Assembly (NCBI RefSeq): GCF_001642475.1
Contig: NW_019173938.1
Location: forward strand, 310,001-374,000
Length of the DNA: 64,000 nucleotides
Source of the DNA: Fonsecaea monophora
Taxonomy: Eukaryota > Ascomycota > Eurotiomycetes > Chaetothyriales > Herpotrichiellaceae
Direction: 5' to 3'
Shown one piece after another: positions 20,366 to 32,734 of this stretch. The notes under the pieces were generated by a model that worked only from the letters and a program-made list of their open reading frames with translations, was not told the DNA's origin and did no database searches. Position 1 is the stretch's first letter; every line of letters begins with the position of its first letter. Made by a program: the position numbers and the translations under genes.

Positions 20366-22075
20366 TCAATCGTCCCGCATCTCTTCATCCTCGCCATACG
20401 CATCTTCGTCGACACTGGCGTCTCTGTCCGTTGCGACACCTGCATTCCCATTCACGGGTGGAGGTGTATTCCTGTCGTCGGCGCGGTCTTTGCGAGGAGC
20501 CCCGTTGTTCATGCTCACCTCGGCGGCCTCCGCGTCCTCCACCTCCGCCATGCTGACATCCTGTGCGCCCTCGTGGAGCTCGCCCTGCTCCTGCAAAATC
20601 GCATCTGCGTGTTCGGCTTCTTCCTCGGCCTGCGCTTCCCGGGTCAATTCCTCGTATTCATCTCTGAATGCGCTGTCGTATTCCCCTCTGAATTCGGCGC
20701 GCGAGCGTCGTTCTTTTGCGTTGGGCTCTTTGAAGAGCACCATGACTTGGTCGGGGATATCGTCGTCTGCATTGTTGTTGTTGTTGCTGTTGTTGCGCGT
20801 TCCGGAGAGATTACCTCTATCGGCTCTCATTTTCACGCGTTCGAGGATCGGATAGTAATACGCCGCGTTGCCTTGCTTGCGGAAGCGGGAGCCGCGGGGA
20901 AGGTTATTGGCATCGACCAGTGACAATGCCATGATGCGATGTGGGTCGACTGTGTCTTGCGTGGCTTTGGGATATACACGAACACGTTCAAAGGGTAGAC
21001 GTAACGAGCCGTCGGCGGATTCTTCCAGAAGTGGTCCCATGAGGCTGGGATCGTCCTTTCGAGGATTTGAGTCGTCAAACAGCTGCCGTATGCGCGAGGT
21101 CGAGTCTGGCTGTTTAGGAACGGAGAGAGACCATGTATATGGCTCTGGCCCGGGATCTGCGAATTTTTCAGGATCTCTGTCAAAGGCCTCTTTCGCGGCT
21201 CGCCAAGCTGGCATCAGAGCTGCGTTCTCCGAAGCCATTAATATACCAACATCAATCCGATCATCCCTTCTCCCTTTATAGGGCGGTAGTGGTGGCTTGT
21301 CAAACTTGAGGGCTTGCCAATTCGAGGCCATATCTGTGCCGGTCTCCAGATCCGGGATGACGGGGTAGAAGTCCACAGGCTTGAGTCTGGGGTTATCGGG
21401 ATGGACGGGATTCTTCCAGGCGTCTCGTTCCTGGGGAGTGATGGGGTTCGCTTTAGCCTCTGGAGGGTTAAAGGGGATGCTGTCCGGATAGGCCAGGTCG
21501 AAGCCTTTCTGAATCTGTCGCTTGATATTTTCTGGATCGTCTCGGGTGACAGGCACAGGAGCTGCTTTGGGTGTCTGGGGTTTTTGAGTCCGAGGACTTG
21601 CCCGCATGAAAGCATCATTTGCCCGGGCCATTTGTGAAGAGGTCATGTATTGTGTCTTGCGCAAGAATGAGACGTTGTTCTTTGCACCCTGGCTCTTCAG
21701 TTGATCCAACGACATCAACAACGCTTGGTCGGCAGCGTCGAGCACGGGTTGGACTTCGGGAGCCATGATTGCGCTTTCGTCGCCGAGAAAGTAGCCTGGG
21801 ACACCGATCATATCTATCGGCATGCCACCTTCGGCGTCCACCTCAATGTTTGGTTCTTCTCTCTTCGCCAGACCCGACGCATAACTTGTTGTGAGGTATT
21901 GAGCCAAACCACCAGTGTCAATATCTAGAACTGCGAATGTGTGTTAGCATCGAGATCCCAGTCTTTGTCGGGACATCTGCGACTTACACTTTGGAGGCAT
22001 GGGAGGTGGAGGCAGGTCATTTCGATATCGTATCGAAACGACCATGTCCTGCTTGAAGCCCTTAGCCTCTGCCAT
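20366..22075 (-). CDS. paf1: RNA polymerase II-associated factor Paf1
   Basis: Two exons: 22075-21988 and 21930-20366, with a 57-bp intron (GTAAGT...CGCAG), 550 aa. It is the scaffold subunit of the Paf1 complex, which travels with RNA polymerase II and promotes histone H2B ubiquitylation and elongation. Exon 1 carries the conserved MVVSIRYRNDLPPPPMPPKF entry, and exon 2 continues LDIDTGGLAQYLTTSY and PGYFLGDESAIMAPE. The central Paf1 core includes FQ-like FDLAYPDSIPFNPP and WKNPVHPDNPRLKPVDFYPVIPDL. The C-terminus is long, acidic and low-complexity with an Asn run (NNSNNNNNADDD), as expected. It is divergent from the Cyc3 gene. Confidence 0.93.
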
Positions 22076-22546
22076 CTTGACTGGTGTCGTTTGTAAAGCG
22101 CGGCGGTATAGGGACGAGTTGCGCGGCCGGGAGTCAGGCGACGAGAATCGGGATAAAGCGGTGCACAATGAGCCGCACCCTTACGGACAGACTGGCATCC
22201 TTGTGTTTCTAAAGGAGCGCAAAGAACGGAGATTGTATGCTAAGTTGTTTGTTACCCAAGCGCAGTCTCTCCTCGCTCAATTTGGGTGCTGGTGGGTGGA
22301 CGAAATCTCCAAATCGCGCTGCTGGGGAAAGTTGCGAACGGAACTGGACAGCCAGACAGCGAATCGAAGTGGAGCAATTCAAGCGAAACCGAAGTCTTCC
22401 TTGTCGCCGCAGTTTGGGTCCGGGTTCATGATTTCTCTTCCGGTTTTCACTTTTCTCTCCTCCAGATTCACGACCTGATTCCTTTGTATTCACAACTTCA
22501 TCATCCTCGCATTCTGTCCAGGTGTCAGTCCTTCCAACGAGAAAAA
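22076..22546. promoter_or_regulatory. divergent promoter, Paf1 / holocytochrome c synthase
   Basis: 471 bp between divergent starts. CT-rich sequence near 22425-22500 lies upstream of the synthase start. No ORF of interest. Confidence 0.5.
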
Positions 22547-23659
22547 ATGGGCTGGTTCTGGGCCGACGCACCCAAAGTCAGCGCACTTCCTACAGCGCAG
22601 CCATCCGCCGCCGCTCCTCCGGTATGCTTCGCATCTTGATATCCAAACGATGGTTGAACGACTAACTCTCTAAAGCCAGGATGTCCGATGCACAAGGCAG
22701 ACAACGGAAACCCTACACCCTTTCCACCACCACAGCTCGATCCCTCATCGTCAACACCTTCATCATGCCCAGTCAAGTCTCCGAACCACCCGTTGCGACA
22801 TCAACCGGCAGAATCACCGAGTCAGACTCGATCGCCTGAGCAAGGACCTCCGCCATCGACCTCTTCAACACTATCCAAGCTCAATCCCTTGAATTACATG
22901 CCCTCTCTGTCTAATAGTCGCCCTGAAGACTCCCCTCAATCAATACATTTGCCTCTTGACCGGGAACTGTCCTCGATTCCGCGCAGTGATTCGCAGTCGA
23001 ACTGGGAGTATCCCTCCCCACAGCAGATGTACAACGCAATGCTGCGCAAAGGCTACACCGACACCCCCGCAGAACACGTCGAGGCAATGGTCGCCGTGCA
23101 CAATTTCTTAAACGAGGGAGCGTGGGCAGAGATCGAGGAGTGGGAGCGGATCTTCGGCAGAGGCTTATGGAAGGGGTGGGAGACTTGTTCGCGGGGCGAA
23201 CAGGCCATTACTCTCGATCGGGCGAGGCAGGAATACGCCGCTCAACGACGATTAGCCCTTGGGTTAAATCCGGACTCTCTGGAGGACGAGTCGAAACCAA
23301 CACTCATCCGCTTCCAAGGCCGTCCCAAAGAACCTTCGCCCAAGGCTCGAATCCTACAGATGCTTGGCAAAGTCTTCCCGGACCATTTCTCCCAGGAACC
23401 TCCCTTTGACCGACATGACTGGTACATCTCGCGGAAGCTCCCTAACGGGTCGACGAAAGAGGTGCGCTATGTTATAGACTATTACGGAGGGGGTGTCGAA
23501 CAGGAAACAGGCCAACCCGTCTTTTACTTGGATATTCGACCCGCGTTGGATACACCGACGGCGGCTGTGGAGAGGGCGATGAGGTGGGGAGGGGACGTGT
23601 GGCATCGAGCATCAGGGGGAGCAGCAAGGGAGGCCACAGCACGAACAAAGGAGAATTGA
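22547..23659 (+). CDS. cyc3: holocytochrome c synthase (cytochrome c heme lyase)
   Basis: Two exons: 22547-22621 and 22676-23659. The 54-bp intron (GTATGC, ACTAAC, CTAAAG) is in phase 0; the CAG four bases downstream would break the frame. The 352-aa product attaches heme to apocytochrome c in the mitochondrial intermembrane space. It has two CP heme-regulatory motifs: GC28PMH and SSC56PVK. The conserved lyase core follows: NWEYPSPQQMYNAMLRKGY, the heme-ligand-type His in MVAVHNFLNEGAW, and HDWYISR...VRYVIDYY...FYLDIRPALD. CYC3-type is favoured over the c1-specific CYT2 by the paired CP motifs, but the two are close. Confidence 0.9.
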
Positions 23660-24310
23660 TCATGATTGACGCCCCGAGCGGATTGCCATGACTGACACGA
23701 CAAGAACCGGGCGCAGATGTGATAATCTTGCCCAGTTTGGCTTCTTCTGGGTTCGTCTCTTATTACCTGATCCGGGGTTGCAATTCCGCGGCAAGAGAGC
23801 GATCTCTAAATGGGACACAGTTCAGTGGGGCGCCTTTTGAGCCTTTATGAACGTCTGGCTTTGTACGGCCCTTTGGTATCTTGCAGCTTCCAGGTCTCAT
23901 GTGTCGGGTCCCATCTTCCAGTAGGGCCTGGAACCCTCTCCTCTTCTATAACATAGCGATGTAATAATGTCCTGTAGAATAGCTTGTACACGAATCATGG
24001 CCAGTTTCCACGTCTGTCTGTACCTTCCCTGTAAAGATAACTCGGTCTGTTTCCGATCGCTGGCTTTCTACTCTTGCCGGGGGTATAATGAATTGAAATG
24101 AAATGGTGAAGTGAGATATCGGTTATTATATGGCCTGTGGCGCACCGCTTGAAATATTGAACCGCGCAATGGGGGTGGCATGGATCCATCAGGGGGAATC
24201 AGGGGCGCGAGATGGCGGTTGACTGGTCCGTCAGTCTTTGTTGTTTTCGCGAGACCGAACATGGCTTGATGCTGATGTGGCTCTGTGCGCACATCCAGAC
24301 TGGACCAGTG
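23660..24310. other. convergent spacer
   Basis: 651 bp between the Cyc3 and fungal_trans_2 gene stops. No gene, repeat or RNA signature was recognised. Confidence 0.5.
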
Positions 24311-26131
24311 TTATTGAATCCCGTGTTGATGTAGACGAGTCGAGTCGTTGACCCTACAAGCATCCGCCCAGATGCCTTGCCAGATGGAAGACTGCAGCCA
24401 CGGCATGTACAGCAGTCCGAACATGACCTGCTCGACCTCCTCCCAGGTCGAGAGTCCCAGCTCCTGGGCTACCTGCGCCAGCGAGTCTGTGAAGAACATC
24501 TGTTCCGGCTGCTTCAGGGCGTTTTGGACAAAGACGAAGAGAGCCCAACAGATGACCATCGCCTCGTCCGCGTCCTCAGACCGGTTTTCGCGCATCCATT
24601 TTTCAAATACCTTTTTCTGATGGTGAGTCAGAGCCCTCCCAATCCCGCTGGCCGCGAGGATTGTGTGAGGTGCAACGGACAGCATTCCCAGGCCTGCGAG
24701 GCGGACGACACCTTCTAACGCTGGTATTTCTGGCTCGTTGTCGCTGTTGCGGGAGAAAATCTCTGTTTCATAGGGATATGCCAGCAGATCATATTCTACC
24801 TCAGTTGCTTTCCGCCGCAAGCTCAGGGTTTCTGCAGGTGACGGGCGTCCACGAGGTGTGGTCTGCATTTCGCAAAGACGGCATATGTCACTGGAGACAG
24901 TGAAGAGTAGTTTCAAGGGCCGGCTAATATTTTGCAGCTCCCTGAAGTTCCGTCCCATGCGAGTCATCTCAGCGGGAAGATGCTGATCAGCACGAATTAG
25001 AATCTCTTCAGGTAAAGGTTCGCGCGTGAACAGTAGCGGAAGGACAGGGCGCACAAGTAGTCCAACCGAGACTTTGACATTGGACAGTGGTAACCACATC
25101 ATCGTCTCCTCAGGCAAGTTCATCCGTGAAGTTAAACGCTCGAGAATGTTTAGATGTATTCGAGCCTCTGCAAAATTGCCCACGACTGTAGCGGCCGATA
25201 TCAGCCCAAAGCAGGCCTCGACCATCTGGTAATCTACATCCGCGCGCTGTTCGAACGTCCGACGAACGGCCACCATTGCTTCATTTTTCACTCTGATGTA
25301 GTCTGGGTCGAGGATGCGGTCATCGTGGTTCGCATTTGCATTGGCATTAGCAGGCGCAAGGTCTTCATGTCTGCCATAGAAGACAGCCCGGTGAGCTGCA
25401 GTCGTGGCCATGAAGCCAAGGAATGTGGCAGGGTTCGACATCTTGCTATGCATAACCATTTGTTGCCGGGCAAGTCTGGCATGAGCTTGCCTCGTCTCAA
25501 CACAGAACGACAGGGGGAGCATCACATCAAAGCCTGGACTAACTGTTAGGGTCTTGCAATCGATACGGCTGACACGATAAACTTACAATACTGCAGTAAA
25601 CTTTCTGAAGTCTGGCGCGGCAAATTGTTTATCGGTAAGGTATCAAATGGATCAAAGGATTGCGCAGCTGGGGTAATATTGAGGCGTGGGGACGGAAGGG
25701 GAGACTGCGTATGCCGAAGTATATCAGTCCCAGGACCGATCATTGGACTACTGGCGCTGCGGTCGATTGATTCGTTGCTCAAGGATGGTTCAGAGTGAGT
25801 AGATTCGCTTCGAGCGTTGGACTTGCCGCTGTCATTGGGACGGTGGCGCCCAATTGGCCTCTTTTTCCCTTGAGCCAACTCCACCTGGCGAACGCGTTGC
25901 ATGACATGGGAGCGGATAGCATGCCGCTGCTCTCTATTGCTGATTCTTCTGTGAGACACCGAAACCAAGTCCTCAGCCTGATGCACAAAGGTGAAATTGG
26001 TAGGAGAACCGGCTTGAGGGTCTGGTGGGCGAGACCCTTCAGCCGAGTCTAGGGAGTGGTTAGTTGTGTTGTCGACAGTTGCATCCGGTTGCGGATATAT
26101 CCATACCTGTACCATGCGAGCCACGGCGCAT
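24311..26131 (-). CDS. fungal_trans_2-type transcription regulator lacking a Zn cluster
   Basis: Three exons: 26131-26107, 26048-25587 and 25533-24311 (569 aa). The introns are 58 bp (GTATGG, CTAAC, CCCTAG) and 53 bp (GTAAGT, CTAAC, TCCAG). The 25-bp first exon was chosen because only its ATG (AAGATGC context) reaches exon 2 in frame. The N-terminus holds a conserved fungal motif, FTFVHQAEDLVS...RHAIRSHVMQRVRQVE, then a Ser-rich linker. The C-terminal 400 residues have the helical fungal-specific transcription factor domain (PF11951 type), ending WQGIWADACRV. There is no Zn2Cys6 cluster, so DNA contact must be through another surface or a partner. Role in metabolism unknown; no enzyme cluster lies alongside. 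Confidence 0.78.
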
Positions 26132-27672
26132 CTTCTTAGGTCCATCAGCTCAGGGGGAGGGCTGACCCAACAAACGGCCTCTCGGTTTTGTGGGAGGCGA
26201 CAACGCAACCACAGAATGTCATATCAGTTTAATAGCTGAGTCCACCAAGAAGCTATTGCATGCTGACGCGGACATGTAGGGTTCCAGGAGTGGGAGACCA
26301 CCGTCAAGGTGTCCCCAACAGGATCGCTTGTCAAGTTATAGATGCAGACGTAGCGTGTGCCTGCCATTCCGCAGCCACGTGCAATTCAACCCAAGATCCA
26401 CGATCCGGCCCCCTCCTTGGACGGAATAGACCTCGGAACTTGCTTAAAGTCAAATAGGAGCATGAGGCTAATCGACGAACGAATTGCTGGGAACGGCCCG
26501 ATAGGAGGTGGTGGAGCTCGCTCGAACTCAAGACCTAGCAGGATCAACATCGCCTTTGTCAGACCCTTTGCAGACTGCTGCTACGTACTCTTTAGGATTC
26601 GGAGTCAATGACCTGAGCAGACCTCCTTGACACCTCGCTTCTTCTGACGAGGAAGGTAAGAGCTTCTTCAGGCTAGTCGGCGACAGGGGGTTTTATCAAG
26701 GAATATCGAGTGGTAAGGTAGCTGTTGTAGTTGAATAGTATTGTGATCAGGCTGGCGGACTAAACGTTCAACCAATGCTTGCGCGGACACCTGCTTACAA
26801 AGACAGACACCGACCTTGGGATCCATCGCTGCGACCTTGCAACGGGTGGACTGCGTTTGGCAAAGCATGGGTAGGCGAGGTTAAAACACCTGGCACAACA
26901 AAGGCCGGTGTCATCAGCAAAGTGGTCGGGAGAGCCCCGGGAGGCGTACGGCATCCCTTGGCTGCGTTGCAGGTTTGAATAGTGTTCTAGAAAATGGTAA
27001 AGTAGGACTTCTCTGTATCCAGCTCGGTCAGGGATCGGGTTGACTCCGTTCCTTTGCCTCCGTCGTTCGTATTCGCAGCATGCCCGGCGGACTCCGGCAA
27101 TCTAATTGGGGGTTCTAGGCTTGTGTAACAGTGGCTGGGTACCCTATCCGATTGTCAGGTAAGCGGTCAAGTTGATACGAATGAATAACCGGCAGTTGGC
27201 ATGAGTGCTGCTCTGGCTATCCAGTGTATCAAATGCAGAGATAGACGCCTCACACGCCCGGGAGGTGAGTGTCCTAGCCCCCTTTCCAGTCAGCATATGC
27301 CATCTCTTGTCGTCCCTGGGGATTACCCGAACGATGCTAGAGGTTGCGTGACATCGGATCGTTTCAGAACAGGCGTGTGTGTGAGTTGAGTTGAGTTGTG
27401 GGTGGGAACTTCACTGACAGGATCCATTGTTGCGCAGTTCGCCAAAGCAGCTGAATTGTTCGATTGGGTTTCAGCTTTTATTAGCCGAAGTATTGCCGAA
27501 GAGCTTGGTACGCCTGCCGCGGACTCGAAGTGACCTGACTCGAGAAAAACTTAAGTAATCGCTCGTGCCTGTTTGGACATATCTTTTGCCACTCTCCAGT
27601 GCCCAGAACAAATCCCTGCGTTGGATACCAAATAACAGGTGTGGTCTACGCCCGAGTGCTCCATCTTTTGCA
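26132..27672. other. 1.5-kb gene-free spacer
   Basis: Between the regulator's 5' end and the Ubc6 gene's 3' end. It probably contains a long promoter for the regulator. Only short ORFs with no family resemblance occur. No repeats or RNA genes were recognised. A GAGTTGAGTTGAGTTG short tandem repeat lies near 27383. Confidence 0.55.
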
Positions 27673-28750
27673 TCACAGAACACCTTCCTCTTCACCGAAA
27701 ATCCTTGCTAGCATGAAATATACGACAATGCCGCCCGCTATAATCCACATCTTGTTTCTCCAGACCCAACCTTGACCCGCATCCCTCGCAGCCTGGCCAC
27801 CTTGGACCACGACTCCGACTCCGGTGCTCCCTCCCAGGATCCGTCGCAAGGCTCTCGTCTCCGGCGAGCAATTGATCTCTTCGCCCTCTTCGTCGGGAAG
27901 CATCCGACCAGTGGCTGGATCAATGCGATGCTCTTTTATCCAAACCCAATTTTCCTTGTCCTCGTCAGGGAATTCTAACCGGAATTTGATCCCGCCGTCC
28001 CCTGCTTTGATGTTATTGATCCCCCTTGTAGTCGGCTGGACACCGGGAACGGGTTTGGAGGCTGAGCCGCCCCCAGTAGAGTTCCACCATCTTGACCTCG
28101 CTGCATGCCATTTTCTCTCGGCAGGCGACCCGCTAATGCTCCCTGCTGTCATCTCCTCGCTGTTCATAAATGACATAAGCCCTATCAGTATGGTCGACAC
28201 TGACCACGCAGGGTTAAATAGTTGAGGATGATAGTCGGAAATACTCAAACAGAGCCTCGTAGAAGGTTGAAACCGGCCTGAGGGAGTATGCATTCGACTA
28301 ATGTACGTTAGTCGACCAAAAGTTCTGTCAGAGATAGAAATGCCGCAGCACCGGGATAAAGATCCGTCGCATGACTTTGGGACGACTTACATCGCAGGCG
28401 GAGCGAAAGGATAGTCAGGCGGGAAAATTAAAGTACCCTGACTTGCCATTAATATCCACCCTGATTGTACACAGCGGAATCGCCAGCCTGGCACCGGTCT
28501 GTAGGCCCGGGATTGCTTACATGGTATTGTCCTCCTTCTGTTGTTGGCAAAGAGAGCGTAAGTGACTCTATTCGGTTCAATGCTGAGAACTTTAGAACCT
28601 ACCATATGGTGTATTTGGGGCCCCAGTCAGAATATAATGCCATTCTAGTATGTTATTTTCACTTGGGTGTGCTTGTATGTATGGTGGTGGAGAACGCTGA
28701 ATTGCCTCATACTCCCGGATCAGTCGTTTATGGGCGGCTTTGGTGGCCAT
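27673..28750 (-). CDS. ubc6: ER-anchored ubiquitin-conjugating enzyme E2 (Ubc6)
   Basis: Four exons: 28750-28603, 28537-28521, 28437-28391 and 28297-27673 (278 aa). Exon 2 is a 17-bp micro-exon coding EGGQYH; without it the conserved PYEGGQYHGTLIFPPDYPF block would be lost. Introns are 65, 83 and 93 bp. The protein is the tail-anchored E2 of ER-associated degradation. It starts MATKAAHKRLIREY, has catalytic Cys87 in RLCLSISDYHP (the same number as in budding yeast Ubc6), and lacks the canonical HPN tripeptide as Ubc6 proteins do. The C-terminal hydrophobic tail (MWIIAGGIVVYFMLARIF) is the ER anchor. It is divergent from Sam50. Confidence 0.93.
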
Positions 28751-29132
28751 GTTCGTGAAAGAGTGGTCGCCGACCGGGTGGATCCTGATGATAAAGGGTC
28801 GGTAAAAGACTGAATATCAGTATGATAACATGCCACAGCGCAGGACAAAAGGAGAATCAACTGTCTTGTGTGATAAAGCTGCGAGATTAAGTGAATGAGA
28901 GTGAACGACAAAGACACGCGAGCATTGCGCAGTCAGATGGCGGTTAGCTACCTCATACTTGTAGAGGGCTGAATTAGGGCAAGTCTGCCGAGAATCGATC
29001 ACCATCCGCAGCATGTGGGTCAACAAAGGTACCTGTGCATTTTCGCAGCACAGCTCCCGCATTAATAGTGCAGTTCTCCCCGGAGATCTTCATCACCAGT
29101 CGCAAGTGAAGCCTGCCCGCTGACCGGGCTCA
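28751..29132. promoter_or_regulatory. divergent promoter, Ubc6 / Sam50
   Basis: 382 bp between divergent starts. Short ORFs here have no support. No clear binding motif was identified. Confidence 0.45.
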
Positions 29133-30733
29133 ATGGCAAACCCAGCTTCAAATGAGTCGGAGGAAAGCATCTTCCAGCTGTTGAAACAAGCCGACACAAC
29201 AGAGCTGGAAACCCGAGAAAAGGCTATCAATGAGCGGTTACATCGCACATTTCAGCTCGGCCAACAGCGTCTTGCAGACCTTATCGACCAGAATTCGACT
29301 CTACCCACGACCGTGTCGTCAGTGACTGTCCTTGGAACTCAGAATACGAGACATGGCTTCCTCGGAGCAGTGGTAAACCCTCTATTGAGCGCCAACCGCG
29401 ACCGACCGTATACTCAATCTGAGCTCATACATGAAGTCGCAAGAACGGCTGAGAAGCTGAGGAAATTTGGTACGGTAACACCCTGGCTCTTGTCGCAGCT
29501 TTGTCTTACTGTAATTTAGGCATCTATCACGACCCCATTTCAGTCTACCTCGACAAACCCTCCAAGACTGACCCGACAACTACACCTACCGATATTGCCA
29601 TATACTACTCAGTGAAGGAGAAAAGCCGGATTTTTGCAAAGACTGGAACAGATCTTGGTAACGCAGAAGGGTCAGCTTATGCAAATGTGCAATGGAGGAA
29701 TCTCTTGGGCGGTGCAGAAACCCTTGACGTAAATGCGTCCATCGGCACGCGCACACGCTCCTCCTACCAAGCTACTTTCGACACCCCTGTGCTGAGCAAC
29801 CCCGATCTGCGATTTCAGGTTGGTGGATTGCAAAGCGCGACACAGAAAATCTTCGCCAGCCACGAAGAAGTGCTGAAGGGAGGCTGGACCAAGTTGCGAT
29901 GGCAAAGTTCGGCCGCGTCGTTTCATGAAATAGGGTACAACGGTTTCTGGCGACAGGTGACCGGGCTCGCACCCAATGCTTCACAGACTGTCAGATCCGA
30001 AGCAGGGGACTCTTTCAAGAGTAGCATTTCTCACATGTGGATGGCGGACCGAAGAGACAACGCCTTACTACCAACCAGAGGCTACTATGCCAAAACGTCC
30101 GCGGAACTGGCAGGATGGGGCCCCTTGCAAGGTGATGCAGCGTTTTTAAAAAGTGAAGTTGAGACTCAGTCGGCACTGTCGATACCGGTTCCAGGCATCA
30201 AGGGCGACAGCGGTGTCAGCTTCACGACCGGGTTCCGTGCCGGCCTGCTCTACCCTTTGACTCTGGGATCAAAGCAGAATCCAGAAATGTCACGGATAAA
30301 CGACCGATTTCAGCTGGGTGGTCCCACGGATGTTCGAGGCTTCAGACTATCGGGCTTAGGGCCTCACGATGGTCCGGATGCAGTAGGGGGCGACATTTAT
30401 GCAGCTGGGAGCGCCAATCTTCTTTTTCCTCTCCCTAAAGTTGGAAAGGATAAGCCTCTACGGTTTCAGGCCTTTATCAACGGTGGGAGGTTACTGGCAA
30501 TAAGGAATGCAGAAAAGGAGGGTGCAATGACGAGCCAAGAAGTTCGGCAAAGCGTTACAGACGCTTTTTCGGAGCTGGGGAATGGACTTCCAACAATGTC
30601 AGCTGGAATAGGGCTGGTCTATGCGCATCCGGTGGCGCGGTTTGAGCTCAACTTCTCATTGCCGTTGGTCGTTCGGAGACAGGAAGAGGCCAGAAAGGGT
30701 GTGTCTTTCGGTATTGGTATCAACTTCCTGTAG
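29133..30733 (+). CDS. sam50: SAM complex beta-barrel protein Sam50
   Basis: Two exons: 29133-29469 and 29520-30733, with a 50-bp intron (GTACGG...TTTAG), 516 aa. It is the Omp85-family core of the sorting and assembly machinery that inserts beta-barrel proteins into the mitochondrial outer membrane. The N-terminal 130 residues form the single POTRA-like domain (SSVTVLGTQNTRHGFLG). The C-terminal bacterial-surface-antigen barrel includes DRRDNALLPTRGYYAK and the conserved loop motif FQLGGPTDVRGFRL. The last strand ends in a beta-signal-like aromatic/Leu motif (SFGIGINFL). Length is normal for filamentous fungi. Confidence 0.93.
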
Positions 30734-31136
30734 TGTTGTAACAGCATTAGACAAAATTGTACATATGAGCAGCATGGCCAGTAATGACCCGTGGGGAAAT
30801 GAAATCCTCCGCAGACGGAACGAGGCTGAGGAAAGGCCAACTGGCCCAAGAGGCGTCGGGTTGGGCACCAGCCAGTCAGAATGCCTCCACAGCGGAGTTT
30901 GGTTCTCGAGGCACTCCGAACACATTTGCAAACGTGTACCTAAATAATTAATCTTATCCCCTCCAGCACTCTACAGACCATACATCTCGCCTCGCAAGAC
31001 ATTGACGAGTCGTCTGCCAGTTGCAGCCCTCTCTTCAAGCTGTTCCTCTTCCGGGCTCTAAGAGCAAAGACCCCTAAACATCTCACGGGGACCTGCACCA
31101 CAACATACTCGACGGCCTGCGTGGCCCAAGTCAAGC
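30734..31136. other. tandem spacer, Sam50 to Yip1
   Basis: 403 bp. No gene. It should contain the Sam50 3' end and the Yip1 promoter. Confidence 0.5.
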
Positions 31137-32142
31137 ATGTCATACTACAACCAACCCTATGGCGCTGGTGCAGGCGCAGGCGGCGCTGCTTCGAACCTTC
31201 AGTTCTATCCCTCTTCCTACTCAAACGTTTCCGGCCACACCACGCCATCGCAGGCCTCTTACGGTGGATATGGTGGTACAAGTAACACCGCAAGCGCATA
31301 TCCGGGATATGGTGCAGGCTCCTCAGGAGGCTTTGGAGGTGGACCCGGGATGCAGGGTGTTAGTGGTCGCATGGGGGATTCTGGCGGATTAAGAACAGGC
31401 TGGCTCGCCGCATTTGGAACCGAGGGGTATGAAGGAGAGCCCGGGTTGATGGAGGAGCTGGGAGTCAATTTCGGACATATCAAAACGAAGGTAACTCGCT
31501 GCGAATACAAGACCTCGGGGGAAAAGAAGATCGAACTGATTATGGCATGAACAGACCCTCACAGTCCTGAATCCGTGGACGCGTCCTTCACCCCACATTA
31601 TGGACGACAGTGATCTCTACGGGGGTCTTCTGTTCCTGATCCTTTACGGAACCTTTCTCGCTCTCTCGGGAAAATTCTTCTACGGCTACATCTACGGCAT
31701 TGCGCTCTTTGGATCTATAGCTCTGCACTGGATGTTCGCGCTCATGACACCGCCCATCGATCCCAATGATTCAGATCAAATGGCGCAAGCCCAGCGAGAT
31801 CATGGGCAAGGGCCCGGCGGCCGTGGTCATGGAGGCCACTTCTCTAGCACACTCACATACTCGCGAAGTGCAAGTGTTTTGGGGTACTGTTTTCTGCCTC
31901 TTGTCTTCACCTCCTTGTTTGGGGTGCTGCTGCCTATGGACACGGCCATGGGATACATCATGACGGCGATGGCGGTGGGATGGTCCACGTTTAGCAGTTC
32001 TGGGATGTTTGTCAGTGTGGGAAGAATGAAAGGCATGAGGGGCTTGGTGGCATATCCTCTGGCACTGTTTTACTCGGGGTTTGGCATCATGGGAATCTTT
32101 TCGAGCCGGGGAAGTGGCATGCTGGAAGGAAAAGTGCTTTGA
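31137..32142 (+). CDS. yip1: Golgi membrane protein Yip1
   Basis: Two exons: 31137-31490 and 31555-32142, with a 64-bp phase-0 intron (GTAACT...AACAG), 313 aa. Yip1 binds Rab GTPases and works in COPII vesicle biogenesis and ER-to-Golgi transport. The N-terminal cytosolic part is Gly/Tyr/Ser-rich, then the conserved GLMEELGVNFGHIKTKTLTVLNP joint (spanning the intron) and DDSDLYGGLLFLILYG. Five hydrophobic segments follow, from LLFLILYGTFLALS to the C-terminal YPLALFYSGFGIMGIF. All are consistent with the YIP1 family. Confidence 0.92.
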
Positions 32143-32734
32143 CGACATTTGGATTGATTTTGTGGTGAAATGAACTTATGTCTGGATCCAAAGGGCCGGA
32201 ATACCTCATTACGGACGGGCCTTAGTCACCAGAGCACCTCGTCTGTTCATCACTATTCTGGGTGCGGACAGTGAGGCGACGCCGGATGGAGGAAGGTGGA
32301 TGCCTCGATGTCCAAACAGGCTTCAGATCGGTGTGACGAGCCACTTTGACTTGACCAACCCTTCAGCGCTGTACGGTCCATACGCTACACGTTACATCGT
32401 AAGGTGGTTAGCGCGGTGGGCAGCTTGCCTGAGCCAACGAACTGCCCGCCAATCTGTAGAGGATGAGATCCAGAGCCTCATACAATGGTGTTTATAGATT
32501 CGGCGCACTCTTGGAGTCGAGGCCTGAGCCAGAAGAAAGGAGACTCATATAAGACTCTAGGTGGATAGTGACACGAATATTATGCAACGGACATCACCGC
32601 GACCATGAGTATTTTGATTCTTTTCAATACTTTTTCTTGCTCGTGACTGAAGACGGAACATCGACGGAACGCATCGACACTTTGCTGTCCCTCCCTCCCA
32701 CGCTGGGCTGGATGTGTGTAGACCTTTGGCGATC
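32143..32734. other. tandem spacer, Yip1 to Hri1
   Basis: 592 bp with no recognised gene. Confidence 0.5.
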
